Origin: Rhabdophis nuchalis
Lineage: Eukaryota > Chordata > Lepidosauria > Squamata > Natricidae
DNA length: 64,000 nt
Reading direction: 5' to 3'
NCBI GenBank assembly: GCA_039707465.1
Contig: CM077645.1
Coordinates: 161,414,503 to 161,478,502, forward strand
Part shown: piece by piece, positions 22,359 to 34,582 of the stretch
Layout: every line of letters starts with the position of its first letter
How positions within the stretch are numbered: position 1 is the stretch's first letter
Program-made: the position numbers and the translations under genes
Notes under the pieces: model-generated
Database searches by the model: none
What the model was told of the DNA's origin: nothing
Seen by the model: only the letters and a program-made list of their open reading frames with translations

Positions 22359-22583
22359 CAGGGGTAGTCAACCTTTTTATACCCACCACCACTTTTGTAT
22401 CTCTGTTAGTAGTAAAATTTTCTAACTGCCCACCAGTTCCACAGTAATGGTGATTTATAAAGTAGGGAAGTCAATTAAATTTAAAAAGGGAATGTGCTTC
22501 AGTATCGGACAAAACCCCTACCGCCCACGATGAAAGCTGGAACACTCACTAGTGGGCGGTAGGGACCAGGTTGACTACCACTG
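22359..22583. mobile_element. hAT element with 8-bp TSD
   Basis: Termini CAGGGGTAGTCAACC and GGTTGACTACCACTG. TSD agctagag/agatagag (one mismatch; 22351-22358, 22584-22591). A second copy of the same family lies inverted at 30215-30433, sharing GTATCGGACAAAACCCCTAC. Confidence 0.85.
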
Positions 22584-22591
22584 AGATAGAG

Positions 22592-23605
22592 AATTTAGAA
22601 ATTGTGACTTCTTAGACTATGCAATAATCTTTCTAGAAACTGTATCCACTTGTTTGGTTGCATTCTTGTTTTTTACTTTGGTATTTATATTGCTATCAGT
22701 GGTACATCTCTTCCTGAGCAGACCACATAACATCGTTAGAACAATCCTATCCAACCATAATGAGTTGCAAATGACATGTTGGCGATAATGGATGGAATAA
22801 GCTAAATGCTATATAAAAATATACTTTCCAGTATTATAAAATAACCAGCCCTGAGAAACTAAGTGTTCTTTTAATGTAAAACACATTCAGATTTAATAGC
22901 TTTCCAGGTATAAAATAAAATATTGTATGTTTACAAGGTGCACTGTTGACTTGTAAGCAGAACGTGTTTCTTCAGTGACCCCTGGACTGTAGATGGTTTA
23001 TCTGTACTCCGAATAAATGGATAAACTCCATTTTATCTTAGCAAGATTACCTAGCAATATTTTACCAGCTCTGATTAAATATTAACATAATGCTTACTAT
23101 TTTTGTAGATTGGTCACAGATATAAAAATGAGCATCTGAATATGCTGATAAATGCACACACAGTCTCTCTCTCACACACACACATACACACAGAGAAAAA
23201 CTCATATGTCATGTTGTTAAGAAAAAGTCAGCATGAGATTGTTCAGCATGCAGCTCTTTACTCAAGTTTGCAGAGATGTGAAAATACTGGATTTCCCTGT
23301 TACCCTTTTCCTTCCTTTAAGGCACTTTAATATTTTGTAATCTCTTTAAGAGAATGAGAGAGTCTGCTCTTCGCATAGTCTCATACTCAGGACATGTTAA
23401 TGGCATCAGGAAGATTAGTCGGGCGTTGGACAAATCACCAACAAAGCCTCAATCGTAACCGCAAGTTAAACTTGGGGTAATTTGGCTGATCCAACTGAAA
23501 TATATAAGGAATTATCATGATTTAACCCATTTTACATGGTGAACATTTGTTAATTTGAATGGTTTCCATTTACTGCCCTTTGTTTCTTAGACTATAGTTG
23601 CAGTA
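22592..23605. other. Unassigned DNA
   Basis: It contains a short CA/CT-rich run (about 23158-23192) and otherwise nothing recognised. Confidence 0.5.
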
Positions 23606-24604
23606 CAGGTAGTCCTTGATTTACCATCAAAACTGAGTTCAAAATTTCTATGGCTAAGCAGGACAATTGTTAAATGAGTTTTGTGCCATTTTAAGACCTT
23701 CCTTCCCACAGCCGCTAAGTGAATCACTGCAGTTGTTAAGTTAGCAACCTCGTTGTTAAGGGAATTTGGCTTTCCCATTGACTGCTTGTCAGAAAGTTGC
23801 AAAAGATGATCGCATGACCCCAGGATACTGCAACAATGATAAATACATTGCAGTTGCCAAGCATCCAAAGTTTGATTACATGATGACAGAGATACTGCCA
23901 TACTCTTAGGTGTGAAAAATGATCATAAGTCACTTTTTTCAGTGCTGCTGGTTTTTTTTTGTAAAAACCTTTTTATTTTTTAACATAAAAACAAGTAAAA
24001 AACATTATTCATCTTGTGCTTTGTACAACATGTCGTTCGGGCAAGCGTTTTGTGCATCAGTACTTAAAATTGCAAACATATTTATCAATTTTCCTTTCAT
24101 TACATATATATCACCTTATTTTCCACATAGTAGCATTATTATTTATCGTCAGTCTTTTTCCAGAGTTATTCAATATATAAAAAAGATATTTAAAAAATTT
24201 TCCCCATGAATTCCTGTTTTATAAGATTACTCTCAATTATCTCTAGAAGCCACTTTACTATTATAAAATACATACTCATAATGTTTTCTCCTTCTAGAAC
24301 CAAAAGTTTGTCCAAATTTTCCATTATCTATGTGTCTCATTGTTAATCTAGTTAATATACTTTGTGTCTTTCTAGAGCAACTTCATCTCGATTTGTTATG
24401 GTATCTAACAATCCTAGGAAGTAATTTCTATATTTAGGAATTCTTTTTATATATATATATTATATCCCTTAGGTCTTTCTTTTTTCCAACCATTGGTAAA
24501 ACATATTCCATATTTCATAAAATTGTTCATTCTCCTGCTCTCTAATTTCAAATGTTAATCTGCTGTTGAATGGTCACCAAATGAAATAAGTTGAGGACGA
24601 TCTG
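23606..24604. mobile_element. CAGGTAGTCCT-family element split by an L1 insertion
   Basis: The left part (23606-23950) starts CAGGTAGTCCTTGATTTAC. The right part (24561-24604) resumes with GAATGGTCACCAAATGAA and ends GTTGAGGACGATCTG, an inverted terminus. The gap between them is the L1 at 23951-24560, so the element predates that insertion. Confidence 0.65.
23951..24560 (-). mobile_element. L1 LINE 3' end, 5' truncated
   Basis: On minus the segment reads through a C-terminal ORF2 fragment (YEIWNMFYQWLEKRK, near 24520-24480), then an AT-rich 3' UTR, AATAAA-like sequence and a poly(A) run (plus-strand T run at 23952). It is flanked by tgctgctg/tgctgttg (23943-23950, 24561-24568), one mismatch. 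By family knowledge it is a target-primed insertion; this copy is not functional. Confidence 0.7.
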
Positions 24605-24756
24605 TAAATGGTATAGGGATTACAGGAAGAATCTAGTCTTACATAGGCAATTGAACAATGTTTGGCTATAGAGCTTTCTTAAATTGAAGTTCCAAGTGAC
24701 TTATCAAATGATTTGGCTATTCCCTAAAGGTGGTCTAGCATAGGTTGCTAAGAGTT

Positions 24757-24983
24757 GAGGTGGTGCAGTGGTTAGAATGCAGTACTGCAGACTATTTCTG
24801 CTGACTACCAGCTGCCTGTAATTTGGCAGTTCGAATCTCACCAGGCTCAAGATTGACTCAGCCTTCCATCCTTCCGAGATCGGTAAAATGAGGACTCTGA
24901 TTGTTGGGGGAAATATGCTGACTCTTTAAACCACTTAGAGAGGGCTGTAAAAGCACTGTGAAGTGGTGTATAAGTCTAAGTGC
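24757..24983 (+). mobile_element. tRNA-derived SINE, second family
   Basis: A box TGGTGCAGTGG at 24761-24771 and B box GTTCGAATC at 24829-24837. The body contains CCTTCCATCCTTCCGAGAT and the end AAGTGGTGTATAAGTCTAAG resembles a LINE 3' tail. It differs from the Sauria SINE in both body and tail. No clear TSD. Confidence 0.75.
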
Positions 24984-26590
24984 AGCACAAGAACCCATTG
25001 ATGTAATTCAAGGTGAGGAAATATGAAGTCTCCCCTGCAGGACTAAAGTACAACTCCAACTATTAATGGATAATAAGGAAAGTTATAAGCATAGCTCAAT
25101 AGAAATACAATACTTGGAAGGCCTTTTCTTATTGCTTGTACTTGTTTAATGTCTCTTCAAATCACAGGGATTATGCTTATGTTTTACAAAACCAAATATT
25201 GATCTGTCACGTTGGCATTGTACACTACAACCTTATATAACAGTTTAATAGACTCTCTGGTTGTTGATCTAGGCAGTCATCCTTATGCAACTCCTAATGT
25301 GATCAATTGAGGACCAATGTGAGATCTTTAATCCTTTTCTTACAGTTATAAAAGAAGGTTTGTGTCCTCAAATTCTCTTCGTCCTTAACCAAATTTTTTT
25401 CCTCCACATGTCCACTATTTGTTTTGATAATTGAGTATCATTTCATCTTCTTGCAGGTTTATATAATGCACATCCTGCCCGAAATGTTAAGATCTGATCT
25501 ACTTTTTGTTACTTAAAGAGAGCAGCTTTTCTCAATCTGTCCTATATTTTGTCCCACCAATCACTGTATCAAGGGACCTGGGTCCTACTATGATAGAAAT
25601 CAAAAGTCCATTTGGTTTCATCAAGAAGGAGATTTATCTTTACAGACGTGTCATTTCAGAGATAATTTTTATGATGATATATAGACATGACCTTGGAAAA
25701 TCGGAGGACACTTGCAGCCAACAATCAGATAAAAGGAAGTGCATTCCCCTAGGTAGGGGGAAAAAGTTTGGGAAGGTTTTCGGAAAATACCTTTCCTAGC
25801 TTTCCACAGAAGATGAGAGAAACACTTTCAGTTTTGCAAGATTATGTTTAATGAAACCTTACAATAAAGGTAGTGATGATGTTCCTGGTTGTATTTCTTG
25901 CCTAGACAAGCTCAAAAGGTTAAAAAATTTAAAGACATGGTGTTTCAAAGGCTTTACCTTGTTCTCACTTAGATTGCTTCTGAGTTCGTCGTGTGATATG
26001 CATATTGCATTTGTGCATTAAAGTTAAGGCTCTTAAACTGACTCTATCTTTTTTTCAGACTGATGTGGATACCTGAAAAAAAATATAGGTGTCTTTAATT
26101 CACAGTGAGAAGTTGTGTTCCCACACAGGAACTGAACCATTTTTCCTGAATTATTTTCAAAACATGAGCAACAACAATGTGGACTATTTGTTGACCATCA
26201 CTGACTAAAAACCTGCATCTTACTCTGTCCCAACATTTCATGCTCAGTTTTATAAAATACAACCAGTATGGAAAACCAGCGTGATGCCATATATTTTGGC
26301 TACTGCATATTAAGACATAATGTGACAGTCTAATAAATATTAAACACTAAGCAAAAAAAAAGTTGCATCTCAAAAGAACGCACAATGAACATGCCTAAAT
26401 TTGCATAATATAATCTTGGAAACTAGAGGGAGAATGACATGCATAAAAATACTGGGAGAGAGAAGACTTAAGAATAATGTCTAACTCATAAAGATAATTT
26501 ATTTACAAGGCATTAATAAAACTATATACTTATCATATCTAGATGAATGACCATCATACGGACGAGGGAGTGATGTTATTTTTACAGTTG
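24984..26590. other. Unassigned DNA
   Basis: No recognised repeat or exon. The frame at 25506-25799 has no family resemblance. Confidence 0.5.
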
Positions 26591-26598
26591 CTCTAGAA

Positions 26599-26941
26599 CA
26601 GGGGCATCAAACTCAAGGCCTGAGGGCCGGATCTAGCCTACCAAGTGCTTAGATCTGGCCCACAGGGCCACCCTGGAAACAGTGAAGGACTGGACCGCAT
26701 TGCCTCTGCCAATGGAAACGGAGTTCAGGAAGGCCACATGTAACCCTCCTGAGCTCTGTTTTCGCTGGTAGATGGTTACAGGAGGCTGTCACAGCCGAAA
26801 ATGGAGCCCGGGAGCCCATTTTTGCCGGCAGAATGCTTGGGCCCCCACAGGCGCCCCCGACGTGTGACACCCACTCTGCCCCCAACAAGGTCAAACACAA
26901 CCCTGATGCAGCCCTCAATGAAATCAAGTTTGACACCCCTG
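26599..26941. mobile_element. hAT element with 8-bp TSD
   Basis: Termini CAGGGGCATCAAACTC and AAGTTTGACACCCCTG. Perfect TSD ctctagaa (26591-26598, 26942-26949). The GC-rich interior (GGGCCGGATCTAGCC) has no transposase. Confidence 0.88.
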
Positions 26942-26949
26942 CTCTAGAA

Positions 26950-27702
26950 TGTGCAACCTACCATAGCTCCAGGATTATATGCAGCTTTGAGATGTATTTC
27001 TCAATTTCTTCTGATTACTATTGTTCAAAGGCACCAATGCTATTTCTTACTTATTTCCTTTAGAGTATGTATTTTCTTTTAATGGTTTAGTAGCATACTA
27101 AACAGAGTAAGGCAACATAAAGGACTTGCCTCATTTTATTTCCACAAAAAATCTATGTAGTTAGTTAACAGAGATTAATTATCCCCAGTGAGCTAATATT
27201 GGTGGAGGAGTGGAAGCTGAAGCCTTTTTCTTCCAGGATCCTTTGCAGCTCCATGCAGCTTTATCCAGTGGTGAAAAAAGTTCTCTCTATGTGCAGAACA
27301 TGCACAGAAACATCTTCCAGCTATCTCAAGTGCCAGAAAGAGCAGCTGTAGTTTTGCAACCTTTCTTTATTAAATTTGTGTACTTTTGTCAATTTTGGCT
27401 GCCCTTTCATTGGGTCTTGATTTCTTCCAAACTTAGGGCCATGTTTTGGCCCTAATCGAAACAGCCTGTCATACTCTTTTGATTATATTAGTAGCATTGG
27501 TGCCTTCTTGACTTACAAGTTTTTGTTCAACAACCATTTAAAGTTTTACGAAAAAATGGACTTAAAGACGAGTCTCCACAGTCATGTGATCAAAACCCAG
27601 GCCCAACCACTCTTTATAATCACAGGGGTACTTCCCTTCCCAACTATTACCACCATATTTGCTCTATTTTTTTTAGAGGGGGGGGTTCTCTCCTCCACAT
27701 AT
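26950..27702. other. Unassigned DNA
   Basis: Nothing recognised. Confidence 0.5.
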
Positions 27703-27710
27703 CTCTGCTG

Positions 27711-27923
27711 CAGGGGCGGGTTCTGGCAGGCACTGGTGTCATTTTGCTCATGTGCGCGCTGCGCACACACGTGCAGTGCAATTAAAACAAGATGGCGGTG
27801 CCTAGAATGCCGCCTGGAGAACCAGTTTGGGGATGTGACAGGCCTGGGCCGCTGCCAGTTCCAGCGACCCAGGCCGCCAAACCACTACCAGTTTGGCTCA
27901 ACCTGTAGGAACCCACAGGACTG
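27711..27923. mobile_element. hAT-like element with 8-bp TSD
   Basis: Starts CAGGGGCGGGTTCTGG, ends GGAACCCACAGGACTG; perfect TSD ctctgctg (27703-27710, 27924-27931). The interior has GTGCGCGCTGCGCACAC and AAGATGGCGG. Related to 1-290. Confidence 0.78.
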
Positions 27924-27931
27924 CTCTGCTG

Positions 27932-28804
27932 TCTCTTTGCTGCTGCCCACTGCTATCCACAGTTGGTAGCTCAGGATCCCAATTATGTTGGCTGAATTGC
28001 TCTGACTGTATTGTGTTAAGTTTAAATTGTTTTAATTTGTTTCTCTTATTATTGTTTTGTTTATGTTAGCCATCAAGAATTGTATGTTGAGTGGATTACA
28101 TATACATTTAATAAGTGAACAAACAAAGATTGCAAGACATAGCTAATTTATTTCTAAAAGCAAGTGAGGTGGGGTTGTCTGGTAGATTCATGAAGTAGCT
28201 TCAAAAGATGTCTTTTCAAGGTTTCTAAAAGCAAAGCATTACCTTGGAGATCTTCGCAACCCTTTGGTTGATACAACTTGCACCTGTCATTCTATCATTT
28301 CATGATTGTCTTGCAGTGTGACATATGGTCTGTGGACACAAAGAATATATTGCCCCTTAAGCCACTAGTCTATTTAATTAGGGGAGAGCTCTTTTTCAGC
28401 CAAGAGTTGGATTTTGTTTTTAACCTTTTTTTTGTACTTCAAAGGTCATAAGAAATGAATGAAAATCATTACTAAATATATATGAAAAATGTCCACTCCC
28501 CACCCTTCTGCTTTTGTGAGTTCTTTTTTTTTTTAAGTGGAAAATAGGGTTGTGGAATCTCTTTCTGTCAGTATAGAGACCCAGGTATGGGACAGAAATG
28601 ACACTTATCCTGATTTTGGATGATCTCCAGTGAGGGCAGGATTGAGAGGTCCTGCCCTTGACCCCTACTGTGTAGGTGATCTTTGACAGGGTTTAGTGTT
28701 TTTGATGTACCTAATTAATCTCTGCTCTTGGGAAACAATGCCGTGCATATCTTATCCCAATGCCTGAGGACTAAGAGGGGTTAGGAAGGGGAACAATAGG
28801 CTTC
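27932..28804. other. Unassigned DNA
   Basis: AT-rich. The part near 28010-28120 (TTTAAATTGTTTTAATTTG and GTGGATTACATATACATTTA) might be an old LINE tail; nothing firm. Confidence 0.4.
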
Positions 28805-28812
28805 ATCTGAAC

Positions 28813-29102
28813 CAGAGGTTGTCTTCAGCAAGTTTTGACCAGTTCTGGAGAACCGGTAGTGGCAATTTTGAGTAGTTCAGAGAACTGGTAAATACCACCT
28901 CTGACTGGACCTGACCCCATCTAATCTGTGCCTCCTGAGTCCCAGCTGATTGAGAGGGAATGGGGATTTTGCAGTAACCTTCCCCTGGAGTGGGGAGGGA
29001 ATGGAGATTTTACAGTATCCTTCCCCTGCCATGCCCACTGAGCCACGCCCACCAAAACATGCCCACAGAACTGGTAGTAAATTTTTTTGAATCCCACCAC
29101 TG
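28813..29102 (-). mobile_element. hAT-like element of the GGTGGGATTC family with TSD
   Basis: Ends TTGAATCCCACCACTG; perfect TSD atctgaac (28805-28812, 29103-29110). It is the inverted counterpart of 49195-49488, sharing GGAGAACCGGTAGTGG-type text and GGGACTCAGGAG-type text. It abuts the start of the recognisable L2 relic at 29103. Confidence 0.82.
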
Positions 29103-30040
29103 ATCTGAACCCTGGCAAGACTTTAGATTTGGACCTGCTGAGACTAGAATTATGTCATGTTTGGTGCCAGGTGAAGTACGCAGCAATTTGGTCATCCTGG
29201 ACCCACAACCTTTGCTTAAAGACCAGGTGGCAGTTGTGGCTAGGAGGGTTTCATTTGTGTGCCAGTTGCACCTATTCCTAAATCGGGGTGGAGGGATGAC
29301 ACAACCACTCATGTCCTAGTCACCTCTTGTTTGGATTTCTTCATTGCACTCATGGGCTGCCCTTGAAGACTATCCAGAAACTTCAGCTGGCTTCAATTCA
29401 GTGGTGTGAGCAGCTATGTGTGCCTCTAGAACAGAGGTTCCCAAACTTGGCAACTTTAAGACTTGTCGACTTTAAGACTTGCTATGCTGGCTGGAGAATT
29501 CTGGGAGTTGAAGTCCACAAGTCTTAAAGTTGCCAAGTTTGGGAACCTCTGCTCTAGAAGAACACATATTATATCTCTGTTCCATGAGTTGCACCGCATG
29601 CCAGTCTGCTTTCAGGCTCCATTCAAGATGATAGTTTTCATCTCCAAAATTCTACATGGAATGAGGCTGGGATATTTGAGGGGCTACTTGATTGTATTTG
29701 CCTGTTGCATGAGATCTGTCAGAAGAGTTACACTTAGCAGACCACTAAGTGTAGCTAAGTGGACCACTAAGGAATATAGAAACCCCCAAAATGAAGCCGG
29801 TTCTATCTCAATTGATTTTCTGGGAGTCCCTCAAAGTGTGGTTATTCATCAGGCCTGGGGCGCCAGGTGAACAGTGAGGTAGGATAGGTTCATTGTTATT
29901 AATATCTGCTACTCTCTCTTAGCCTTTATAATTTTTAAAATAATTTTTCATTTATTAAAAAATATAATTATTTTTATATATTGACTGTTTTAAAGCCCTG
30001 ATGTTTGCCACCTAGAGTCACTTTTGAGACTAGCTGGATA
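29103..30040 (+). pseudogene. Old L2 LINE ORF2 C-terminal relic
   Basis: Fragments in shifting frames match the L2 C-terminal order seen in the 5.4-8.6 kb copy: NPGKT (about 29108), CLKTRWQLWLGGFHL (about 29213, counterpart of MEDQVTAVARRAFYQ), GLPLKTIQKLQLA (about 29352), then LFHELHRMPVCF and ILHGM..GYLRG (29575-29690). An old 3' end, TTGCCACCTAGAGTCACTTT, lies near 30008. Many frameshifts, and the hAT insertion at 29432, show it is long dead. Confidence 0.65.
29432..29551. mobile_element. hAT element inserted in the L2 relic
   Basis: Termini CAGAGGTTCCCAAAC and GTTTGGGAACCTCTG; perfect TSD ctctagaa (29424-29431, 29552-29559), identical to the TSD of 26599-26941. Confidence 0.88.
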
Positions 30041-30125
30041 CCGGTGCACCACTATGAAACTATGTGATCGGGTTTGCTAAACCGACAGTTACAAGTTGAA
30101 AATTAATGAATAGTTATGATCAGCC

Positions 30126-30206
30126 TTTCCTCTCCTCTCCCCTTCTCTCCCTCAAGCTTGCCCCACGGAAGCCCTTCCTCTTCTTTCCTCTCCCCTTTTC
30201 TCCCTC
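30126..30206 (+). repeat. CT-rich tract
   Basis: Two similar CCTCTCCCCTTxTCTCCCTCA blocks separated by about 50 bp form a pyrimidine-rich duplication. Confidence 0.6.
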
Positions 30207-30214
30207 AGTCTAAC

Positions 30215-30433
30215 TCAGTGGTAGTCAACCTGGTCCCTACTGCCCACTAGTGGGCATTCCAGTTTTCATGGTGGGCAGTAGGGGTTTTGTCCGATACTGA
30301 AACACTTTCCTTTTTTAAATTTAATTGACTTCCCTACTTTGTAAATCACCATTACTGTGGAACTGGTGGGCGATTAGAAAATTTTACTACTAACAAAGAT
30401 ACAAAAGTGGGCGATGGGTACAAAAAGGTTGAC
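30215..30433. mobile_element. hAT element, same family as 22359
   Basis: Starts CAGTGGTAGTCAACC. The interior runs in the opposite direction to 22359-22583 (GTAGGGGTTTTGTCCGATAC). The last bases of the right terminus are altered (GGTTGACTAACT), so the TSD is unclear. Confidence 0.75.
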
Positions 30434-31579
30434 TAACTATTTAGCATCAGATCATTTTTCAGGTGGGGATGGGGAGTAGAATGCCTAAACTCCCAGCCAC
30501 CAGGCTGGATGAGTCATATGCTGGTCACATCCATGCCCAAGTGGCAATTGGAATAGAGTTCTTTTCAGGTGGGGAGGGGGAGTAGAATGTCCAACTCCTT
30601 AGCATCAGAGCATGTTAATAATAATATAAGAAATTCTAATGATGTGATGGTCATTTCAAAAAATCCTTTCTTCGTGAGCACCTAGAAGCCAAGAGGAACG
30701 TGCCAAATTTCAAGTCTGTAGGCTTTCGGTTCTGGAGATTTCGTGATGATGCATGAGTGGTATTTTGCTTTTATATATAGAGATATATCTACATTTGATA
30801 AATACATTTTAATGCAACTATTTTTGATGTTTTGTTCACAGTAAGATGCAAAATTGCACTCTAATCATAGAATGGCTTGCCAATAATTCAGGAGAAAATA
30901 ATTTGTCCTGACCTTCATTGAAGTATGGTAGCTTGAATTTTTTAAATGTATCTTTAAGGGGTTACTCCCTGTTACTCAATTTAAGCATATTTATGCCTTT
31001 TTTTAAAAGAACCCTTAACTATGTTTTAGAGTGGCCTGTTAAGTTTATAAATAAATATAAGGAATATTTTACAACCTGAAGCAAATTCTCCTTTTCATGG
31101 TATTACTGACTGATGTTAGAAATGACTAGACTGATAAAATTGAATTGTCCTTTCTTTTGCCTAAAGCAATTCCAGAGGACATAAACTCACAGTTGTTCTC
31201 TTTGTATAGAGCTCAGAAAATGGGGCATTTAGATTGCACTGGGGAGCTCCCTCCTGTTATATGCCGCATTTTATCATCACTTTTGAATGCCAACTTTTTC
31301 AATAGAAATGTCTGCTTAGGTCATGGACATAGGCCAGTGCTATGTGTGATCAGCACATTTACACTGTACATTCCCCATCAGGTAATTAAGTGAATAGGAC
31401 TTACATTGTCAATGGATGATTTCAGAGCACTCCACACGCAGACCTTCCAAATCTTAATTATTGCTTTATTAGTTTACAACTATATCTTTATTTATTACAG
31501 CTATACCTCAACTTTCCTTCAAATAATAAACCAGCAAATATGCTCTTTCCCATCCTTTGATCTTCATTATTATCCTAGG
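30434..31579. other. Unassigned DNA with a local duplication
   Basis: A block TTTTCAGGTGGGGATGGGGA plus AGTAGAATG (from about 30455) recurs about 105 bp later with small changes. The part 30670-30780 (AAGAGGAACGTGCCAAATTT..) looks repetitive, but I cannot name the family. Confidence 0.45.
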
Positions 31580-31599
31580 AAATAGGTCTGCCAAATAAA

Positions 31600-32230
31600 A
31601 AGGGATTGGTCTGATATTATCCATTATAATATTGACAATCAGAGACAAATTTGGAATGAACCTATAAAAGTAAAAGAACCATGTAAGGCTATCAAAGACT
31701 AAAACAGGAAAGGCACTTACTCCAGATGGGTTGCCAGCATCTTACAATAAATGTTTTGAAGATGAGCTGTTACAATTTTTACAACAAATGATGCTGATGA
31801 TTTTGTAAAATATAAAGATTCCTCATAGTTGGAAAGAGGCTAATATAACGTTAATATCTAAAGACGGATAAGATTTGAGTTTAGAAAAAAAAAAAGTGTA
31901 AACCAATAGCCTCATTAAATAATGATTACAGATTGCTTACCCTGGTTTTGAATTGAAGGTTGAAAATAATTTTACAGAATTTTATTCATGAAGATCAATT
32001 TGGGTTTTTAACCTACATGATGTTACCTAGTTTGGGTAATAAAAATTTTGCAAGGAAACTATGAAACTCAGACAGCATTAAGGACCCCCATTTTAACCCT
32101 TTGCTACAAATATTCTCCCTTAATGGTTTTTAATCTAAAATATAATTACCAGATTAGCAATAAGAAATAATTTTAGAAAGACTAGTTAAAATACATTTGA
32201 ATCTACAATTACAAATAGATGATTTCTTAT
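31600..32230 (+). pseudogene. L1 ORF2 reverse transcriptase relic
   Basis: Across several frames the text keeps the order of the L1 reverse transcriptase N-terminal blocks: TPDGLPAS (about 31720), FEDELLQFLQQM, IPHSWKEANITLIS..DG (about 31820-31865), then a SLN.DYRLLTL-like block and HEDQFGF (about 31990). Stops and frameshifts are frequent and no catalytic YxDD is preserved. The family reading rests on the order of motifs. Confidence 0.65.
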
Positions 32231-32235
32231 TTAGA

Positions 32236-32512
32236 ACAGAAAAGAAAAGAACAGAACAGAACAGAATAACAGAGTTTGAAGGGACTTTTGAAGTCTTCTA
32301 GTCCAACCTTCTGCTCAGGAAGGAAACCCTATACCATTTCAGACAAATGGCTGTTCAATCTCTTCTTAAAAACTTCCAGTGCTGGAGAAGTCACAACTTC
32401 TGGAGGCAAGTTGTTCCTCTGGTCAATTGTTCTAATTGTTAGGAAAGTTCTAGAATGCTTCTCTCCTTGATTAGTTTCCATCCATTGCTTCTTGTCCTGC
32501 CTTCATTTATAA
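32236..32512 (-). mobile_element. CR1 LINE 3' end
   Basis: Read on minus it ends ..GACTAGAAGACTTCAAAAGT..CTCTGTTATTCTG and runs into a TTCTG/TTCTT tail. Upstream is the conserved stretch coding for RRNF/LTARTI..W. It is 5' truncated. Same family as 50980, 53878 and 56471. Confidence 0.75.
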
Positions 32513-32879
32513 TTTAAAACATTTATAACTGGTGTGTGTGTGTGTGTATGTGTGTGTAACATAAAGTATGTAAGTTTGGATCTAAATGTTTGTATGAGCA
32601 ATATTTTCAAGTTTACATGTCATCCCCTTCTTTGCTGAAGGACCCTGCATAAATCTGTCACTCTTCTGGCAAAAATATGTTCCTTGCTGAATCCACTTCT
32701 GTATGGGTAAATTGTGATTTAGTGAGTGTGCTTGCATATAGATGTTCTAAAAAAGCATTTCATCCTCAAATATAAATAGTAAGCCGAGGAAATTACATAC
32801 CCATGCTGTCTAGCAGAAAAATATGTTTTCATTTCCCCCTTATTATTCAGGATTTATTCCTATTTCTACTATATCTTAT
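32513..32879. other. Unassigned DNA with a short GT repeat
   Basis: A GTGTGTGTGTGTGT run lies at about 32531-32558; otherwise nothing recognised. Confidence 0.5.
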
Positions 32880-33730
32880 TTGCAGTTGATGGTTGGGGAT
32901 ATGGATGAGATGCACAGGGAGGATGAGCGTAAAGAGAAGGCAAAAGATTGTGTTTGTGGCATATCATCTTTTACTATGCTGTCTCCTCCCCCACCTCCCT
33001 TTGCCTTGGCTAATGAAAGCAGGCACGATTCTTCAGCTAAGAATTACAAAGCTGACTTCTGGGCCAATGTCAATGTATTCACCGTAGGATCTACTAAGGA
33101 AAACCACAGCTTCAGGTTCAATTTTAAGGGAGCAAATGAGGCCAGCCTCATAGCAAGACAAATGTAATAACACTAAGGCTGCTTAAATGAGAATGACTGC
33201 AGCAGTGAGGCTGAATTTAACCTTGTATTAGACAGTTTTAAAGGAGCCCTGGGTAATGAGGCTTGTAAAAGCTTCTGGACAATCATAGGCACATTGGGAG
33301 AGTTCAGGCGCGCGACTAGCTTTGGGGAAAATAATGGAAAGCTGGCTGCCACACATGCTAATGCCGAGCCTTTGCCAAAGAAATTAAGGCACATCAAGAG
33401 AATTGCTCAGCTTTTACAAAAAGAGGAATGAGTATCACAAGAAGGACCAAATAGTTAAAAAGAGAGAGAGCTGGATTTGCATTGCCTAACAACAGCTGCA
33501 GGGCTTCATCTAGAAATCAAGGGAAAGGGAAAAGCTTAGCCCACTCTTCCTTCTGTGTGTGGGACTTTGCATTAATATTCGGGCCCAAGGGCTGCAGGGT
33601 TATACGCAGCTTCCAAGTGATTTTTTAAACCTGCCAAAAGTCCTTCCAACCACCAACGTCATACATTTGAGCAACACTTATTCTCTATGATGAAATGGGC
33701 ATGATGGAAAATGCAGAGTCTGAATGTTAA
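32880..33730. other. Repeat-free block, possible conserved non-coding element
   Basis: About 850 bp without any recognisable transposon text, with balanced composition, retained CpGs (GGCGCGCGAC at about 33308) and homeodomain-type ATTAAT/TAATGA words. The longest frame (32823-33167, 114 codons) has a proline run and no family resemblance, and I do not call it a gene. The enhancer reading is an impression only. Confidence 0.35.
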
Positions 33731-33871
33731 CATCCTTTAAAGAAAAAGAATTTTCAATTTTTAAAGAAAAAAACAGGACCACAATCAGACACTGACATGT
33801 GTGATCCAGCCCTGCCAACTTTATATCATTGCATCATTCTTTCTGGCTCCCTATTAAATACTGCCGTAAAC

Positions 33872-34003
33872 CAGTGTTTCCCAACTTCAGCTGTTTTAAA
33901 ATGTGTGGACTTCAACTCCCAGAATTCCCCAGTTATGCTGGCTGGGGAATTCTGGGAGTTGAAGTTCCACACATCTTAAAATAGCTGAAGTTGGGAAACT
34001 CTG
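33872..34003. mobile_element. Palindromic hAT element
   Basis: Termini CAGTGTTTCCCAACTTC and GAAGTTGGGAAACTCTG, with hairpin arms around ATGCTGGCTGGGGAATTC. The flanks do not form a convincing 8-bp duplication. Confidence 0.75.
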
Positions 34004-34074
34004 ACCTGGACTACTGGAAGACTGCCTACTGAAGACTAGTCAAACTGCCTCATTCTCAACCTGCTGTCTCTTAA

Positions 34075-34569
<495 letters not shown>

Positions 34570-34582
34570 TGCTGTCTCTTAA

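Noticed and set aside
32823..33167. 114-codon frame considered as a host exon or small protein
   Set aside because: No family resemblance, a proline run from repeat-like sequence, and no splice or codon pattern that stands out; kept only as part of a possible non-coding element.
33872..34003. 8-bp target duplication for this hAT element
   Set aside because: Flanks ccgtaaac and acctggac do not match; excluded from the TSD tally.
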